Assembly (NCBI GenBank): GCA_038380435.1
Contig: JAWZYU010000020.1
Span: forward strand, 48,082,307-48,146,306
Reading direction: 5' to 3'
Source: Ryuthela nishihirai
Lineage: Eukaryota > Arthropoda > Arachnida > Araneae > Heptathelidae
Length of the DNA stretch: 64,000 nucleotides
Positions within the stretch are counted from its first letter, which is position 1. Every line of letters starts with the position of its first letter. Made by a program: the position numbers and the translations under genes. Below the pieces are notes generated by a model, which was not told where the DNA came from, did no database searches, and saw nothing but the letters and a program-made list of their open reading frames with translations. This document shows, in pieces, positions 52,137-62,913 of the stretch.

Positions 52137-52481
52137 GTTGGGTTGGGTTGGGTTGTTTTACCTCTGAGCGGCACTTTTTTGCACACCATGGGCTAAATGG
52201 CCAGGTCACATGGGCCCCGTAGGCTCAGAGAAGGTTGGGGGAGGGGACCCACTGGAACAGCTGTTGGGAGACAGATGGTAGCCTCCTGTCAAGGCCATCC
52301 AGCGTGTTCTTTAACGTGCACAGGGTATGACTCTCCCGCACACGGGGCCACGGCTTAACGTCCCATCCGACGGACGGCGACCTTTCCAAGCCCATCGGTG
52401 TCCCTTACTGACCGTGGGCAGGGCAAGGAGTTTTGTGGAGATAAATCTCAACGCTGACCCAGCTGGGACTCGAACCTGGGA
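52137..52481 (-). mobile_element. SINE-A copy nested beside another SINE-A, with 12-bp target-site duplication
   Basis: CCGCCCCCAAAG lies at 52125-52136 and at 52482-52493. The element between is 5'-truncated within the tRNA head: minus-strand start just before box B, CCCAGGTTCGAGTCCCAGC. Its body is near consensus, and the 3' tail is (AACCC)n, visible on plus as GGTTGGGTTGGGTTGGGTTG. The tail shows that short 5-bp repeats, not poly-A, end this family. Confidence 0.94.
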
Positions 52482-52493
52482 CCGCCCCCAAAG

Positions 52494-53835
52494 AAACTAA
52501 TTACTTGTTAATCAACGTTCATGAAACTGTTTCTAGAAATATATTTTGTGGTACTGTCTTGTTAAATCAACAGCCTATTATTTTTTTCTATTTTACTTTA
52601 CAAACCTTAAGGGCACCTATAACCACAATGCATTCAATTTTTTCCACATTAAATATGACCACTAAATATAATGGAGTCTGCCAAGGAATTATTCTAAACA
52701 ATTAAATCATCCCCAGTTCCCTAGAGAAATCTTTTCCCTCCGTTGCGTTCAAATAAACAGTTTTAATTCTTTGTTATAACCTACGCTTAATTTCTTCTGA
52801 TTCTTCCAATAAGTGGATTTCTCTTTAAAAAAACAAATTCTGCCTTGAATTGCGTAAAACAGAGCAGAAAAATGTACATTTAAAAAAACAACAACAACAA
52901 GAAATCGTTGACGCGTGCATTACCACAAGGTTTAATGCGTTACATGAACTTCAATGTTTTTATATTAAAGGGAATATTTTTCCCCGTCAATACAGAATTC
53001 AGAGAGTTTATGTTTTATTAGGTGCATCTGCTTGTTCATAACTAATTACAATCTACCGCTTTAGGGAGAAGATGCCTTTACATGGGCTGAGCGAGTCTGT
53101 TTTTTGCCTTTTGAAGTCCTGCACCTGAAGCGGTGAAGAAAGTCTTCCAATGTCCTCGTTCATGAGGCTTGAAAAACCTATTTAATTAGCGTCATACTTT
53201 GAGAGGCTGGTTTTCCTTCATACTATGATAATTAATGTGCCCTAACTATCCCGCCGGCAACCTAAATTAGCAAGTTAATGCAGATGACGGAGTGCAGTTA
53301 TTTGGGTGTGTTCGGCTAAAGTATATTGCTAATTCGTTTTATTGGAAACCTAACTAAACTCTCCTTATGTTGGCTGTTTGACAATGCTATTGTAGCAGGT
53401 GATAAAAACACTTTCAACAATTCTAGCAACTCGTAAAGATATACTAAAGAAAAGCTGCATTTTGAGGTTCATAACGGAAAATTTAAATCGACTTAATTCT
53501 ATCTTGTCGTATTCAGAAATTGTTTTTTTTTTTCTTAAATTTAAAAATATGTTTATTACTAATAAAATTGTTAAGTGAGGCATGTTTTCATTTTTTTGTC
53601 CTTGGGAGATTGTTTATTACGTTTGGCATTATTAGAGTTTTTCAATTAGCAGAACAAGTTATTTTCGGTCCAGTGGCTATGGATTTGTCTCCTGATAACA
53701 TGCCAGGGAATCTGGCACATTGGGAGGATCTCCTTCTGACTTGTGATAAAAAGGTTGGCTAAGTTCATCATCTGACATTTTGTTAAGAGGTCTTTTGATG
53801 AATGTATAATATTAGAAGGATTTCCTTGCGTAGCT
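52494..53835. other. Unassigned; 53.05-53.35 kb is rich in TAATTA-like words
   Basis: The less AT-rich part at 53060-53340 holds several homeodomain-like words (TTTAATTAGC, GATAATTAATG, AAATTAGC, GCTAATTC). They may be chance in AT-rich DNA or an enhancer. No gene was recognised. Confidence 0.35.
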
Positions 53836-53962
53836 TGGGATGAGCGTGTTTTAACACACAATGAACTAAATGGTAAATCAGATAAGATCGCAGGAGTTCA
53901 GAGATTGGTAGTGGAAATGGACTCACTGGGGAGCTGTTAGGAGACGGAAGGAAAATTCATGT
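53836..53962 (-). mobile_element. SINE-A fragment, strongly diverged
   Basis: AACACACAATGAACTAAATGG, AGTTCAGAGATTGG and GGACTCACTGGGGAGCTGTT, then AGGAGACGGAAGG, match the 3' half of SINE-A in minus orientation. The rest is lost. Confidence 0.6.
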
Positions 53963-53969
53963 TAATGCT

Positions 53970-54230
53970 ACACTGTAAAAAAACGGTGTAACGTTACAAC
54001 AGTTTACGATGGCAGATAGGCTACCACTATTTTATGGTGTAACATAACACCATATTCGAGTGTATGGTTACACCAGAGGATGCGTAACGTTACACCTGGA
54101 ACGGGTGTAATATAACACTCGAATCCAGTGTAAAGCTACACTGGAGGAAATGAAATGTTACACCAGAAACAAGTGTAACGTAACACCACATTTTGGTATA
54201 AGGTCATACCATAAAACACCCACTTCTAAA
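53970..54230. repeat. Palindrome-rich element built from GTGTAAC / GTTACAC words
   Basis: It opens with ACACTGTAAAAAAACGGTG. Short inverted repeats follow about every 30-40 bp: TGTAACGTTACA (53987-53998), TGGTGTAACATAACACCA, GTAACGTTAC, CCAGTGTAAAGCTACACTGG and GTGTAACGTAACAC. The words also recur as a loose tandem array. No coding capacity. It could be a MITE assembled by internal duplication. Confidence 0.75.
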
Positions 54231-54403
54231 ACCTATTTGCTGCCATCGAGCGGCAAGGAAGGACACTATGGCAACTCCAAGTACAAAGTTTTCATTTTGC
54301 GTAAAATTTAATGAGAAACTCCATGAGAGAGTTTCCTCCACCTATTTTCTGAGTCAGAAAGTAGAGGGCATAATTTAGCTAACTCATAATATTCCCCACT
54401 TAA

Positions 54404-54628
54404 CAGAGCCGGACTTACGCATAAGCTAACTAAACTACAGCTTAGGGCCTCACGATTATGAAGTAACCAGTCCTAGCATAATGTTTTCACCACATCATAT
54501 TCATATTTATTTTTTAATGTTCCCAACAATAAGAATAATAAATATATAACTTATTTCGACTTTAGAAATTTTGGGGCCTCTTGAACTTGTCATAGCTTAG
54601 GACCTCAGAAGATCAAAGTCCGGCCCTG
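54404..54628. mobile_element. hAT-like MITE, 225 bp, with 8-bp target duplication (7 of 8)
   Basis: The left end CAGAGCCGGACTTACGC and right end AAAGTCCGGCCCTG are inverted (consensus CAGGGCCGGACTT). Flanks are CCACTTAA (54396-54403) and TCACTTAA (54629-54636). The interior has GGGGCCTC and TTAGGACCTCAGAAGATC. The CAGGGCCGG terminus and 8-bp duplication indicate hAT. Confidence 0.85.
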
Positions 54629-54636
54629 TCACTTAA

Positions 54637-54957
54637 GAAGCTTTCGTTTCAGATATAACTCGTTTTGTTCTGCAGTAATTCACGTTATCCTCCCTTGTTT
54701 TTTGGTGAAAAAGTTTAGGGCATTCCTTTAACCCTGTTAACGGGTTCGTAGAATACCAACATAATCAAGCTTTAGCTCAAAAACGAAAAGACAGTAACAT
54801 TGAAAAGAGCATCTAAAGTCAACTATACCCTCGCATTATCATAAGCAACGTAGTCAATAACAAAAGCGACTAATATTTATATAGATTTACTAGAAATCAA
54901 ACTGGGCTTTCGGCATCTCTTGATTTCTAGGTTTCACTCCGACCCTTATTTGACCAA
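54637..54957. other. Unassigned
   Basis: No recognised repeat. Directly upstream of the 118-bp array; its last part may be a decayed array unit. Confidence 0.35.
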
Positions 54958-55465
54958 TTTTTCGCTCCCCAGCACCGTAAAACGAAATTTGACCTTTGAC
55001 CTCGAAGGACTAAGGCATCCGAAATTTGACCTAATTTCTGAGCTGCAACTCAATATACTCCCACGCACCAATTTTTAACCGTTTAAAAATAATATAAATA
55101 TATATATTTGACCTTTCGCCTCGAAGGACCAATCACAACCAAAATTTCATATTTGTGAGGTTACGACCCAAAATATTTCCTGGAACAAATTTTTAGCGCT
55201 CTAGCACCTGTAAATCTGAATTTGACTTCTGACGTCGAAAGAACTCTTTGGAACAGAAAATTACGTAATATTTTTGAGATCTACAACTTGAATAAAAGCT
55301 TAAACACCATTTTTTAGGTTTCTAGCACTCGTAGATCAAGGTTTAACATCTACTTGACCTCTATTCACTTTGAAGGACAAGCCGGAGGTCAAATTTCGGA
55401 TTTTTTTCGAGATCTGCCCTAGGTGCAATTTTTCAGAGCTCTACCATTTCTGCATCATAGTTAGA
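54958..55465. repeat. Degenerate tandem repeat, about 118-bp unit, about 4.4 copies
   Basis: Units start TTTTT near 54957, 55071, 55189, 55309 and 55431. They share CTCTAGCACC-GTAAATC, TTGACCTTTGACCTCGAAGG, CAAAATTT and GAGATCTGCAACTC. TGACCT-T-TGACCT at 54990-55002 is a perfect direct repeat with one spacer base, by chance or otherwise. No protein is encoded. Confidence 0.78.
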
Positions 55466-55552
55466 ATTAGCCTGATCCCTTGTCAATCAAAGAATTTGGT
55501 TCGACATGACATGGAATTTTTTTTCCATTTTTATTACTCATTATTTTTTTTT

Positions 55553-55932
55553 GGGGTGCGGGGGACTCAGTGTTTGCAGCGCTCCAGCTTTGTAATCTGA
55601 AGTTCCCAGGTTCGAGTCGTAACTGTGCCAGACGTAGATAATTTCTACGGTACCTGCCCTTCTGCCCTCGGTGAGAAAGAAGATCCGATGGGCTTGGAAA
55701 GGCCGCCGGCCGTCTGATGGAACATTAAACCGTTGCACCGTGTATAAGAGAGCCTTACCCTGTGGAGTTAAAGAACATGCTAGATGGCCTTGACTGGATG
55801 CTTTCATTTGTCTCCTACAGCTGTCTAATGGATCCTTTTTCCCAAACTTCTCTGAGTCCTTGGGGTCCTTGTGACCTAGGCCTGGCCATTTCGCCCACTG
55901 TGTGCGAAAACAAGTGCCGCTGAGAGGTAAAA
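55553..55932 (+). mobile_element. SINE-A copy, near full length, diverged
   Basis: The head GGGGGACTCAGTGTTTGCAG has box A decayed; box B is GGTTCGAGTCG. The body includes GGGCTTGGAAAGGCCGCC and GTTAAAGAACATGC. The tail is GAGGTAAAACAATAC. Confidence 0.84.
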
Positions 55933-55976
55933 CAATACAGAAAAACTACGTTTTGTTTTTTGTCTATGTTGTGTAT

Positions 55977-56010
55977 TATTCTCAGGGGAAACTTATTTCC
56001 CCTGAGAATA
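55977..56010. repeat. Perfect hairpin, 15-bp stem and 4-nt loop
   Basis: TATTCTCAGGGGAAA and TTTCCCCTGAGAATA flank CTTA. Stem complementarity is complete. Small fold-back of unknown role. Confidence 0.92.
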
Positions 56011-56924
56011 TTTTTAGCAAAGCCGTTTTCGAAGATCGCATTTTCCGCTCAAAATTTGAATATACTTGAATTTATATGATGAAAATTCCTTAAAAAATTT
56101 CTGAAAAGTTTCTGAAGTAAGCCAAGAGAACTTCATTACTTGGAGTAACATTTTACCGAATTTCGTTTACTGAACAGGTCTCGGAATATCAAACAAAGAA
56201 CATCCTGAAGCATCACTAGAACCTCGTGAACAGTGTTACCGTGTGGTTTCGTAGTCTTTCCCCGTTGTCCTCTGCAATGCCCCGAAATTCCCAAGATACC
56301 CGACTGAGAGCTTTTCTTTCAAATTCTATTATTCCTTTCCTTCTTCCTACTTTTTCATTACTTTGTTATCTCTGTTTTGTCTGAGCCTGCTCCATTGTCA
56401 GACCTTTGTTACTCTATCCAAGGAAAGTCCAATCATATACGAAGAGATGCTTCGGAGAAATAACATTGGCATGACTATTCACGTGTCGGCAATATACTTG
56501 ATTTCTATCTTTTTTTTTCGTTTGGGTTATTTTGATTGGCTTGAAATGGGGATTTCGTTTCTTTTAGTGATATAAAGCTGGAAAAATTTTTGATCTATCA
56601 GTAAAAGGTTTTTCAATTATATTCCATGATAAAGAAAAATTATCAAGTGAATTATAATAGTAATCACAAGGAATAATCATCATTAACGGTTTTAAAAACT
56701 GCAATAGATAATAGCTTAAATAGTCTAAAATGGTTGGTTAAAACTATTTTATTGTAACTTGAATTCCTCTTATTCTTCAATTCTGTTATATTCAATAATG
56801 TTATAAATTTGTAACAATAAGCTGAATTAATGTAGTCAAAGTTTATTTTCAGGTACAAAAAATGCCAGTAACAAGTTGATTTTAGAAACAAATACAATGG
56901 GAATTATTCCTAAGACTATTCCAA
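56011..56924. other. No recognised feature
   Basis: Unassigned. Short hydrophobic frames (for example 56363-56575) have no family match. Confidence 0.38.
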
Positions 56925-56935
56925 TACGCTACAAG

Positions 56936-57271
56936 TTGGGTTACCTCTGAGCGGCACTTTTTTGCACACTATGGGCTAAATGGCTAGGTCACATGGACCC
57001 CGAAGGCTCAGAGAAGGATTGGGGGAGGGGACCCACTGGAATAGCTGTTGGGGGACAGTTCTTTAACGTGCACAGGGTATGTCTCTCCCGCACACGGAAC
57101 CACGGCTTAACGTCCCATCCGACGGACAGCGGCCTTTCCAAGCCCATCGGTGTCCCCTACTGACCGTGGGCAGGGAATTTTGCGGAGATAAATCTCAACG
57201 CTGACCCAGCTGGGACTCGAACCTAGGAACTACAGATTACGAGCCTGGCGCGCTACCGACTGAGCCACCCC
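56936..57271 (-). mobile_element. SINE-A copy with 11-bp target-site duplication
   Basis: TACGCTACAAG occurs at 56925-56935 and 57272-57282. The element runs from the head GGGTGGCTCAGTCGGTAGCG (minus; both boxes intact) to the tail side at TTGGGTTACCTCTGAGC. About 45 bp are missing between GGGGGACAG and TTCTTTAACG. Otherwise close to consensus. Confidence 0.93.
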
Positions 57272-57282
57272 TACGCTACAAG

Positions 57283-58121
57283 TGATAAATAATTTATATT
57301 AATATATCAACAATCGTGTAAAACACTAGCTTTCAACCTATGGTCTTAATATGAATTCGTCATAACATAAATATTTAACCGATCTACCGTAATTATAGGC
57401 TAACTGGGTATCTGTGTAACGCAGTACGATTGCCAGATCGTCAACGGAAACTATAAATCGAAATGCATTTTTCAAGATTATGAGATTAATTTTCGTTAAT
57501 GGCAACTTCGCTTCAACCTCACAGCAAACATTTCATAGGTTGATTTCTAATCCTATTTCGATAATATTTTGTGCAGCATTCGAAATTTTAAAGCGTGGTA
57601 CTAACGGCTTTTGAACTGAAGTGAATCGAACACCGAAAGGGTGAGTTATTAATATATATATGAAAGTGTGCTGTGTAATATGTGCCGGAATAGCTGCATC
57701 AATTGACTGTAAGCCGAGATTTGCAATAAAAAAAATGCATTTTACTACATTATCGTAAGAGTAGATTTTTTTAAATGGCAATTTTTATGCAGTATCACAG
57801 TAAACAGTTCGTATATTACATTCGTACATTTAGTAATTGTTCTAATCGAGTGAGTTATAATAGTGTACTGTGAAATTGGAGAAACCAGTAGTAGGCTAAA
57901 CTAACCGTTGCAAAGAGTAGCGATGCAGGTCTAAACATGTCAAAACTTGTGCAGCATTAGGGGAATAATCTTACTTTATTGCCTCAGAAACAGAACTGGC
58001 TGGTTATTCCTGGTTTGTTTGCAATAAATTCAGTCATAGAACTTTCCGGATATAGGTTGTACATAGAAGGAACTCATCAACATCAGAATCAGTGGTTCCG
58101 TTTCTATGTGATAGACGGGGT
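57283..58121. other. Unassigned, with a weak local duplication
   Basis: GTTAATGGCAACTTCGCTTC ... CACAGCAAACA near 57494 loosely parallels TAAATGGCAATTTTTATGC ... CACAGTAAACAG near 57772, and GTGAGTTAT recurs. This suggests an old duplication of about 280 bp. No coding assignment. Confidence 0.4.
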
Positions 58122-58843
58122 TGCTAAGTCGATAGCCTGCCCGTTTCGTAATATGATGGTCTCAGGTTTGAGTCGCAATTGTGCCTGCATTGAGATTAAT
58201 CTTTGTTATTTTTCATTCTGCTCTCAGTATAAAACGGAATACCGATGGTCTTGGGGAAGCCGCCATCCAAATGTTAAAGCTTTTGTCCATTGCGCACATT
58301 GGGTTGGGTTCTTTTATCTTTGAGGGGCACTTTTACACACAATGGGCTATATGGCCAAGTCACAAGGACCCCAAGGTGTCAGAGAATGCTGGGGGAGGAG
58401 ACCCACTAGACAGCTGTTAGGAGGCGGGGGGTCAAGATCATCCAGCGTGTTCCTTAACCTGCACACACGGTGCCACGGTTTTACGTCTCATCCGACGGAC
58501 GGCGACCTTTCCAAGCCTATGGCCTTACTGACCGAGGGCAAGGTGGGAAATTTTGCGGAAATGAATCTCAATGCTGGCGCAGCTGGTACTCGAAACAGGG
58601 AACTGCAGATTATGAGCCTGGGGCGCAACCGACCGAGCGCCCCGCCACCGTGAAGAAGAGACCTGTCCTGTGAACATTAAAAGGACACGTTTGAGGCCTT
58701 GATCAGATGTTTCCACTTGAATCCAAACAGCTGTCTTGTGGCACCCTATTCTTACCCTATTTGAATCTTGGCACCGTTGTGACCTGACCATTTACCCCAT
58801 TGTATACACAGACGTATCGCTAAGAGGTAAAATAACCCAACTA
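58122..58843. mobile_element. SINE-A (+) split by a SINE-A (-) inserted in it
   Basis: The older plus copy is seen as 58122-58282 (decayed head with GGTTTGAGTCGC; body to GGAAGCCGCCATCC) and 58646-58843 (GAACATTAAAAGGACACG to GAGGTAAAATAACCCAAC). The minus copy between (58298-58645) is nearly complete, with its head at AGCGCCCCGCC and box B region CCCTGTTTCGAGTACC. Nesting gives relative ages. Confidence 0.76.
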
Positions 58844-59454
58844 ATACTATTCTGACTTTGAGGTTTCATCTTATTTCCTAATGAAACTTTTCCAAACACT
58901 ACTTTCTACAGAGGGAGCTAAACGAGGAAAGAAATAATTAACAACTATCAATTATGATCGTTTAATATTAACAGCTCATATTTTTAACATTATGGGGGAA
59001 AAAGGCTGGATGGTTGACCTGAAGAATGCGTTGAAACCCCACGGGTGTCAACTTCCTAGACTAATGAGATTAGTTTTATGCGTGAACGCAAGGATAGGAA
59101 TGGAAATAATCATGAATGAGGAAGACACATATCCTTGCGTGAGTTCGTGATACGTGGTCGTAGTGGTGGTGGGCGGGTGGGTGGGTGGGGTCACGTACTT
59201 CGTTGATATCGGAAATAAAATGAGAAATATGTGAAAACACTGATGTTTTGGTTGTTAGCGTTTCAATTTGAGTTTACTTTTCCTAATTGGTGTAATGTAT
59301 TTTCTTCTATTTAACGGAAATTTCTTTTAGGTAGAAAATAAAATATGCTTACTAACTGTAGCTTCAACAGTGTCCTAGATAGATTTCATAACAAAAATAA
59401 TCAGTTATATAATTAATTGCTAAAAATATAATAACTGAAAAATTTCTTCTCATG
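58844..59454. other. Unassigned, with a G-quadruplex motif
   Basis: 59171-59190 reads GGGCGGGTGGGTGGGTGGGG, five G-runs with one-base loops. The surrounding 58990-59200 is less AT-rich than its neighbours. No coding signal. Confidence 0.6.
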
Positions 59455-59633
59455 CAGCTATTTCCGTTAGAAGTTTGATGAAATTCTTTCCAGGCAACCA
59501 TTTCTGTTAGAAGTTTAATAAAATTCTTTCCAGGCAACCATTTCTGTTAGAAGTTTGATGAAATTCTTTCCAAGCAACCATTTCTGTTAGACGTTTGATG
59601 AAATTCTTTCCAGGCAACCATTTCTGTTAGAGA
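59455..59633. repeat. 40-bp tandem repeat, about 4.5 copies
   Basis: The unit CAGGCAACCATTTCTGTTAG plus AAGTTTGATGAAATTCTTTC repeats with few substitutions. The first and last units are partial. Confidence 0.95.
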
Positions 59634-60360
59634 TTTGAAAGGAGATTGCCACTATAATACATCATTTGAAAATATAACATGAGAGAGGTGAGACCTCACA
59701 AAAACCCCTCATAAACATCCATGCTTAGTTCAGAATTTAACCCAAGTTCCTTTACTCTTTGGGAGTGGGGATTGACTAAGTCGCTAGTCTGTAAAGTTCG
59801 TAACTTGATAATTCTAGATTGTAACCCTAATTCAGTCTGCATTGAGATCTTCTCCACTAACCTTTCCTCTATCCTCAATGAAAATGTGGATATTGATACG
59901 TTTGGAAAAGTCTTCGCCTATTGCACAGCTATGTTCGAGTTGCAACTGTGTCTGCTCCACTCTGATCTAGATCATAAAGATGACATGGGCTGATAATGGT
60001 CACCGTAAGTCGGATAGAACAATCAGAAGTAACCCCACCATAATGCAAAAATGCAGCCTTTCAGGAGCGAGTTCTCATATTAGTTCCATATCCCTTCTTT
60101 ATGAAGTATACGTTTTTTGGTTGCATGTCGTTATTTGTTGCTACAGTTTTTCATCCAATTATTGGACTTAGGTCGCTTTCAAATTTGAGACTTACTTTTA
60201 AATAACCAATGCATTCCCAAAACTCAAGAGGTGGAACCAATCATTCTAGAATTGTTTCGGAACATGTAACCCTGCAAATCGAAGGAGGTAAAAGGTGAGA
60301 AGTCCAATAGATTCAGATCCACACCAGATTGCGGACCACGTCTCTAAGGTTAGAGATGAT
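59634..60360. other. Probably very old SINE traces, otherwise unassigned
   Basis: 59690-59755 (GACCTCACAAAAACCCC, ACATCCATGCTTAGTTCAG) resembles minus-strand SINE-B. 59770-59870 (AAGTCGCTAGTCTGTAAAGT, TGCATTGAGATCTTC) resembles a plus-strand SINE-A head. Both are far from consensus. Confidence 0.4.
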
Positions 60361-60830
60361 TCTCTCTGCACTTGCAGAATCTTAATCTTCAGATGATACC
60401 TCTAGAAATGACCATTGGTGTGCGCAGTCGTATATAAACTGACACATGCCAAGAGCTTATTCCGAATCCCTGCATCTCCGGTGGATTCAAAGGGGCGAAG
60501 AGGAGGACGGGATGCTGGCAGAATTGATGATACCAGCTGATGAAAGAGGAGGGCAATGTATAAGAGTGACTTATCAATTAAGGAAGAGCATTACGTCCAC
60601 GTCTTGAAGGACCACAGGCTGTAATTAAAAGCAGTTTATCTTCCAAGTCTCGGAAATTAGTTCCGTTTTAATTGCAGCTTGCCGCAGTTTAAAGCTCAGT
60701 CGGAGGCGGCGGTTGGGATTCTCCTCGGAGCATTTCTACGGTTTCATCTTCCGCAACGGCGTCGTTACTAAGGATGCTGCTCCAGATTTCAATGGCATAA
60801 CGAAATTTGCATTTTTTTTGACCGAAGAGC
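60361..60830. other. GC-richer, non-repetitive block
   Basis: About 470 bp of complex sequence without visible repeat, transposon or open-frame signature (longest frame 62 codons on minus). CAGTCGGAGGCGGCGGTTGGG and GCAACGGCGTCGTTACTAAG stand out from the AT-rich surroundings. A conserved non-coding element or an exon is possible but unproven. Confidence 0.35.
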
Positions 60831-61888
60831 AAAGGAAACAACTGATCTTTCCCTGTTAGACTTTAAACTTTTCTTTATTCTTTCTTCAGTTCGATTCGAA
60901 AACCATTTATATTTCTCATCTGTGATGTCTTTTAATAGGAGAAGGTTGGATGTTTTTGATTTTCGATGGGAAACACATGTAACTAAGGAGCACAGTGTAA
61001 GCTATGATAAAATTTTATGTGTGCGAGCATCATTTCTATATTGGGAAGTAAAGTTTTACATAAGATATTTGCGCATACTTAAGCACAAAAGAGTATACGT
61101 ATATTTAAGTTGAAAGAAATACATAGTGAAGTGGACTGTGAACGTGCAACAATTAAAGCGCGATAACTTCTACGAGATAAACGGATATCATACTAGTGTA
61201 GTTACGTCATAAATGTATTGGGGAACTATTCATTTCAAAGCAAGAGAATACAATAGGAAAGTTGGTAATAGTGTTTAAAGGAAATGTTTCATTCGATGAA
61301 TACGCGGAGATGATAAATATTGTCGATTTATGGTGGTAAAACGGTTTTGATTGGTAGTAAAATAACTGTACGTTTCTCAGTGTATTTATTTATTTAACGT
61401 TACACTGTAATGGGATTTCCTTTTGCAGACTTTCCCAATTAGAATATTTGAAAATTTTCTCAGTTTAAAGAGCATCCATTCTTTTATATCTTATGCATAA
61501 CTAGTGGTAATATGACTGGTAAACGTCTTACCTTTGATTTGTGAATCGGATTTCGAATGTTCTTATTGGTTCATCACTTGTTTCAGTATTTATGATTGCA
61601 AAGGATCATTTAGTATAGATGAATAGCACATTGGGTTTCGATTGACTGGTACTTAGATTTGTATATAATGCTTGTACACTTATTGCTTTTGTTATCAAAT
61701 CAGTTCATTTACATTCTATTTATTACGAATTTCACTCTCGGTTGTCAAACAGTGAAATATAACTAAATATATGTAACAATATATTTAAAAAAAGAACTTG
61801 CTTTAACTATAGGATAAACTAATAAAGTTAAATGAGTAAAATATTTCTTAACAGAAGATTTAGTGGAAGTGATTGCTAATAAATATAT
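60831..61888. other. AT-rich, nothing recognised
   Basis: No domain in the 63-codon frame at 60922-61113; no repeats found. Confidence 0.38.
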
Positions 61889-62215
61889 GTATACAGGCAA
61901 TCCCTTCTTCACAACGCCCTCGGCTAACGCGGATACACAATAACGAGGCGTTAAAAAGTTAATTTTCCTCCCCTATTGTTAAAAAATGAGAAAGTAAAGT
62001 TTTTTATCTATTAAATATCTTACACACAGCAATGAAGCAGTCTACCCATAATGCTTTGTTGTTTTGAGTAAGAGATCTCAGGAGTGTTGACTGTAGAGGA
62101 AATTAAAGAGGCACTTTTTATCCATAAACAGGGCATGGATTTGTCAGAGGGGCACACTTCTGACCTCACAAGAGACAGTGTTGTGAAACGCATTTATGAC
62201 GCGCTGCCATTGTGC
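61889..62215 (+). mobile_element. Possible pogo/Tigger-like fragment
   Basis: ACAGGCAATCCCTTCTTCAC ... GCTAACGCGGAT at 61895 recalls Tigger-type termini, which begin CAGG and carry a TAACGC or TTGC-like inner motif. A short frame further on reads EEIKEALFIHKQGMDLSEGH. No DDE motif and no second terminus could be found, so this is tentative. Confidence 0.35.
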
Positions 62216-62242
62216 TGAAAACAATTATTATTTACCAAATTT

Positions 62243-62620
62243 GAGGCGGGGGTAGCTCAGTAGGTAGCGAGCCAGGCTCTTATCTGCGGTTCCCAGTTCG
62301 AGTCCCGCCTGGGCCTGCGTTGAGATTTATTTCCACAAAACTTCCTGATTTGTCTCGGTCAGTAGGGACACCAATAGGTTTGGAAAGGCCGCCGTCCTTC
62401 GGATGGGACGTTAAGCCGTGGTCCCGTGTGTGGGAGAGCCGTATCCTATGCACGTTAAAGAACACGCTGGATGGCCTTGTCGGATGGCTACCATCTGTCT
62501 CTCAACAGCTGTTCAGTGGGTCCTCCCCCTCCAAACTTCTCTGAGCCCTCGGGGTTCTTGTGACCTGGCCATTTAGTTCATTATGTTAAAAAAAGTGCCT
62601 GTTATAGGTAAATAATCCAA
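62243..62620 (+). mobile_element. SINE-A copy, full length
   Basis: The head GGGGGTAGCTCAGTAGGTAG (box A intact) is followed by a one-base-short box B region (CCCAGTTCGAGTCCC). The body is near consensus with small deletions, and the 3' tail is decayed (GTTATAGGTAAATAATCC). Confidence 0.88.
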
Positions 62621-62913
62621 CACATTCATCGAATGAGGGGAAAGATGGATGTTTTTTGCAACAAATATCCCCTTGTAGTTGCTATTAAAAGGCATATATA
62701 TATAAATTTCAAAAAAATAATTATAACTATATGTCAACTGCGCCCAAACATGTGAAAACTTAAAGTAAGATGTGCGAATGATGAAATTACGTACTAAATT
62801 GATTTTGAAAGGAAGAAAGGAGGGAAAAACTGATTTATCTTTTACAATTGAAAAAAATTGAAAAAAAAAAAAAGTACCTCCGCACCGTCTTTCTTTGGAG
62901 TTAATATGAATCC
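62621..62913. other. AT-rich spacer
   Basis: (TA)n and poly-A runs; nothing else. Confidence 0.35.

Noticed and set aside
52137..52160. Telomere-like repeat from the GGTTGGGTTGGG run
   Set aside because: It is the reverse of the (AACCC)n tail of a SINE-A bounded by a target-site duplication, and arthropod telomeres are usually TTAGG.
54990..55002. Functional nuclear-receptor response element
   Set aside because: A DR1 match is visible, but in a decayed tandem repeat with no gene context. Kept only as a low-interest observation.
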